Shown here piece after piece: positions 63,962 through 64,000 of a DNA stretch of 64,000 nucleotides. Source of the DNA: Neodiprion pinetum (taxonomy: Eukaryota; Arthropoda; Insecta; Hymenoptera; Diprionidae). Numbering within the stretch: position 1 is the first letter of the stretch; every line of letters starts with the position of its first letter. The notes under the pieces were generated by a model. The model saw only the letters and a program-made list of their open reading frames with translations. It ran no database searches and was not told the origin of the DNA. Made by a program: the position numbers and the translations under genes. Location: the NCBI RefSeq assembly GCF_021155775.2, contig NC_060238.1, positions 8,728,001 to 8,792,000 on the forward strand, read 5' to 3'.

Positions 63962-64000
63962 CAAATCCCGGATTCGCGGGGGGGGGTAGCGCCGCAGATT
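63906..64000 (-). repeat. Right TIR of Polinton B, truncated by the window end
   Basis: AACAAGTCTCGACAGGAATT, GT tract, CAAATCCCGGATTCGCGG, G-run and GTAGCGCCGC form the inverse of 49600-49760. Confidence 0.82.

Larger units (their letters stand above)
49513..64000. mobile_element. Polinton/Maverick element B (left end complete, right end beyond the window)
   Basis: The left terminus AGTAGTGTATATATGACAG begins at 49513. The right TIR begins about 63906 (AACAAGTCTCGACAGGAATT, then a GT tract and G-run) and is cut by the window end, so the element exceeds 14.4 kb. Gene order: OB-like 104-aa protein, nuclease-like 282-aa protein, polymerase (plus); integrase, PGVG protein, DUF8207-like, ATPase (minus); PLA2, protease, penton, small protein, MCP (plus). 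Damage is limited to single in-frame stop codons in polymerase (3), PGVG, PLA2 and MCP; I saw no frameshift. Confidence 0.93.

Noticed and set aside
1..64000. tRNA, rRNA or bacterial/Wolbachia inserts
   Set aside because: No cloverleaf-type or rRNA-like text and no bacterial operon pattern was seen by eye; a covariance-model search could overturn this.

Overview
The window is nuclear DNA of an animal, most likely an insect. It holds spliced exons of an axonemal dynein heavy chain on the minus strand (44659 down to 17992, AG/GT borders, resembling DNAH2). Introns of 11 and 14.5 kb are packed with transposons. No RNA gene, bacterial gene or CRISPR array was seen. I cannot name the species; a wasp or sawfly would fit the overall look, but nothing in the sequence fixes this.

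The accessory content is dominated by Polinton/Maverick elements (adintovirus-like endogenous DNA viruses). Polinton A (30400-43688, 13.3 kb) sits in a dynein intron. It has 0.7-kb terminal inverted repeats (TIRs), AGTAG termini and a perfect 6-bp target duplication, GATATC. Polinton B (49513 to beyond 64000) belongs to a second family with TIRs carrying C-rich and CA-rich tracts. Both encode protein-primed DNA polymerase, retroviral-type integrase with a chromodomain, packaging ATPase, adenain-like protease, a PLA2-domain protein, penton-like and hexon-like capsid proteins, and several conserved proteins of unknown function. Both carry inactivating lesions. Relic C (20283-23585) is a deletion derivative interrupted by another transposon.

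Two Polinton derivatives stand out. Element D (8943-15745) is a near-perfect palindrome made only of the left end of a Polinton (TIR, promoter repeats, N-terminal polymerase), with inverted 2.2-kb arms around a short loop and a 6-bp target duplication (GGCGTG/GGCGTA). It looks like an integrated snap-back, defective-genome-like molecule. Element M (46241-46639) is a 399-bp TIR-only palindrome with a perfect 6-bp duplication, AACTCT. A Crypton-type tyrosine-recombinase element (11314-13550) is nested in the polymerase remnant of element D.

Layout: 1-793 fold-back repeat; 1194-2152 LINE reverse-transcriptase remnants; 3160-7209 DNA transposon with an intact 654-aa transposase; 7218-8936 LTR and leader; 8943-15745 element D; 16010-16999 MITE; 17992-18142 dynein exon; 20283-25016 relic C and two relatives of the 3160-7209 transposon; 29357-29572 dynein exon; 30400-43688 Polinton A; 44144-44659 two dynein exons; 46241-46639 element M; 46655-47847 MITE; 49513-64000 Polinton B. 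In both Polintons the module order is polymerase, then integrase / PGVG protein / unknown / ATPase in the opposite direction, then PLA2 / protease / penton / small protein / MCP facing away from the ATPase. Polymerase serves replication, integrase insertion, and the ATPase, protease and capsid genes virion assembly.
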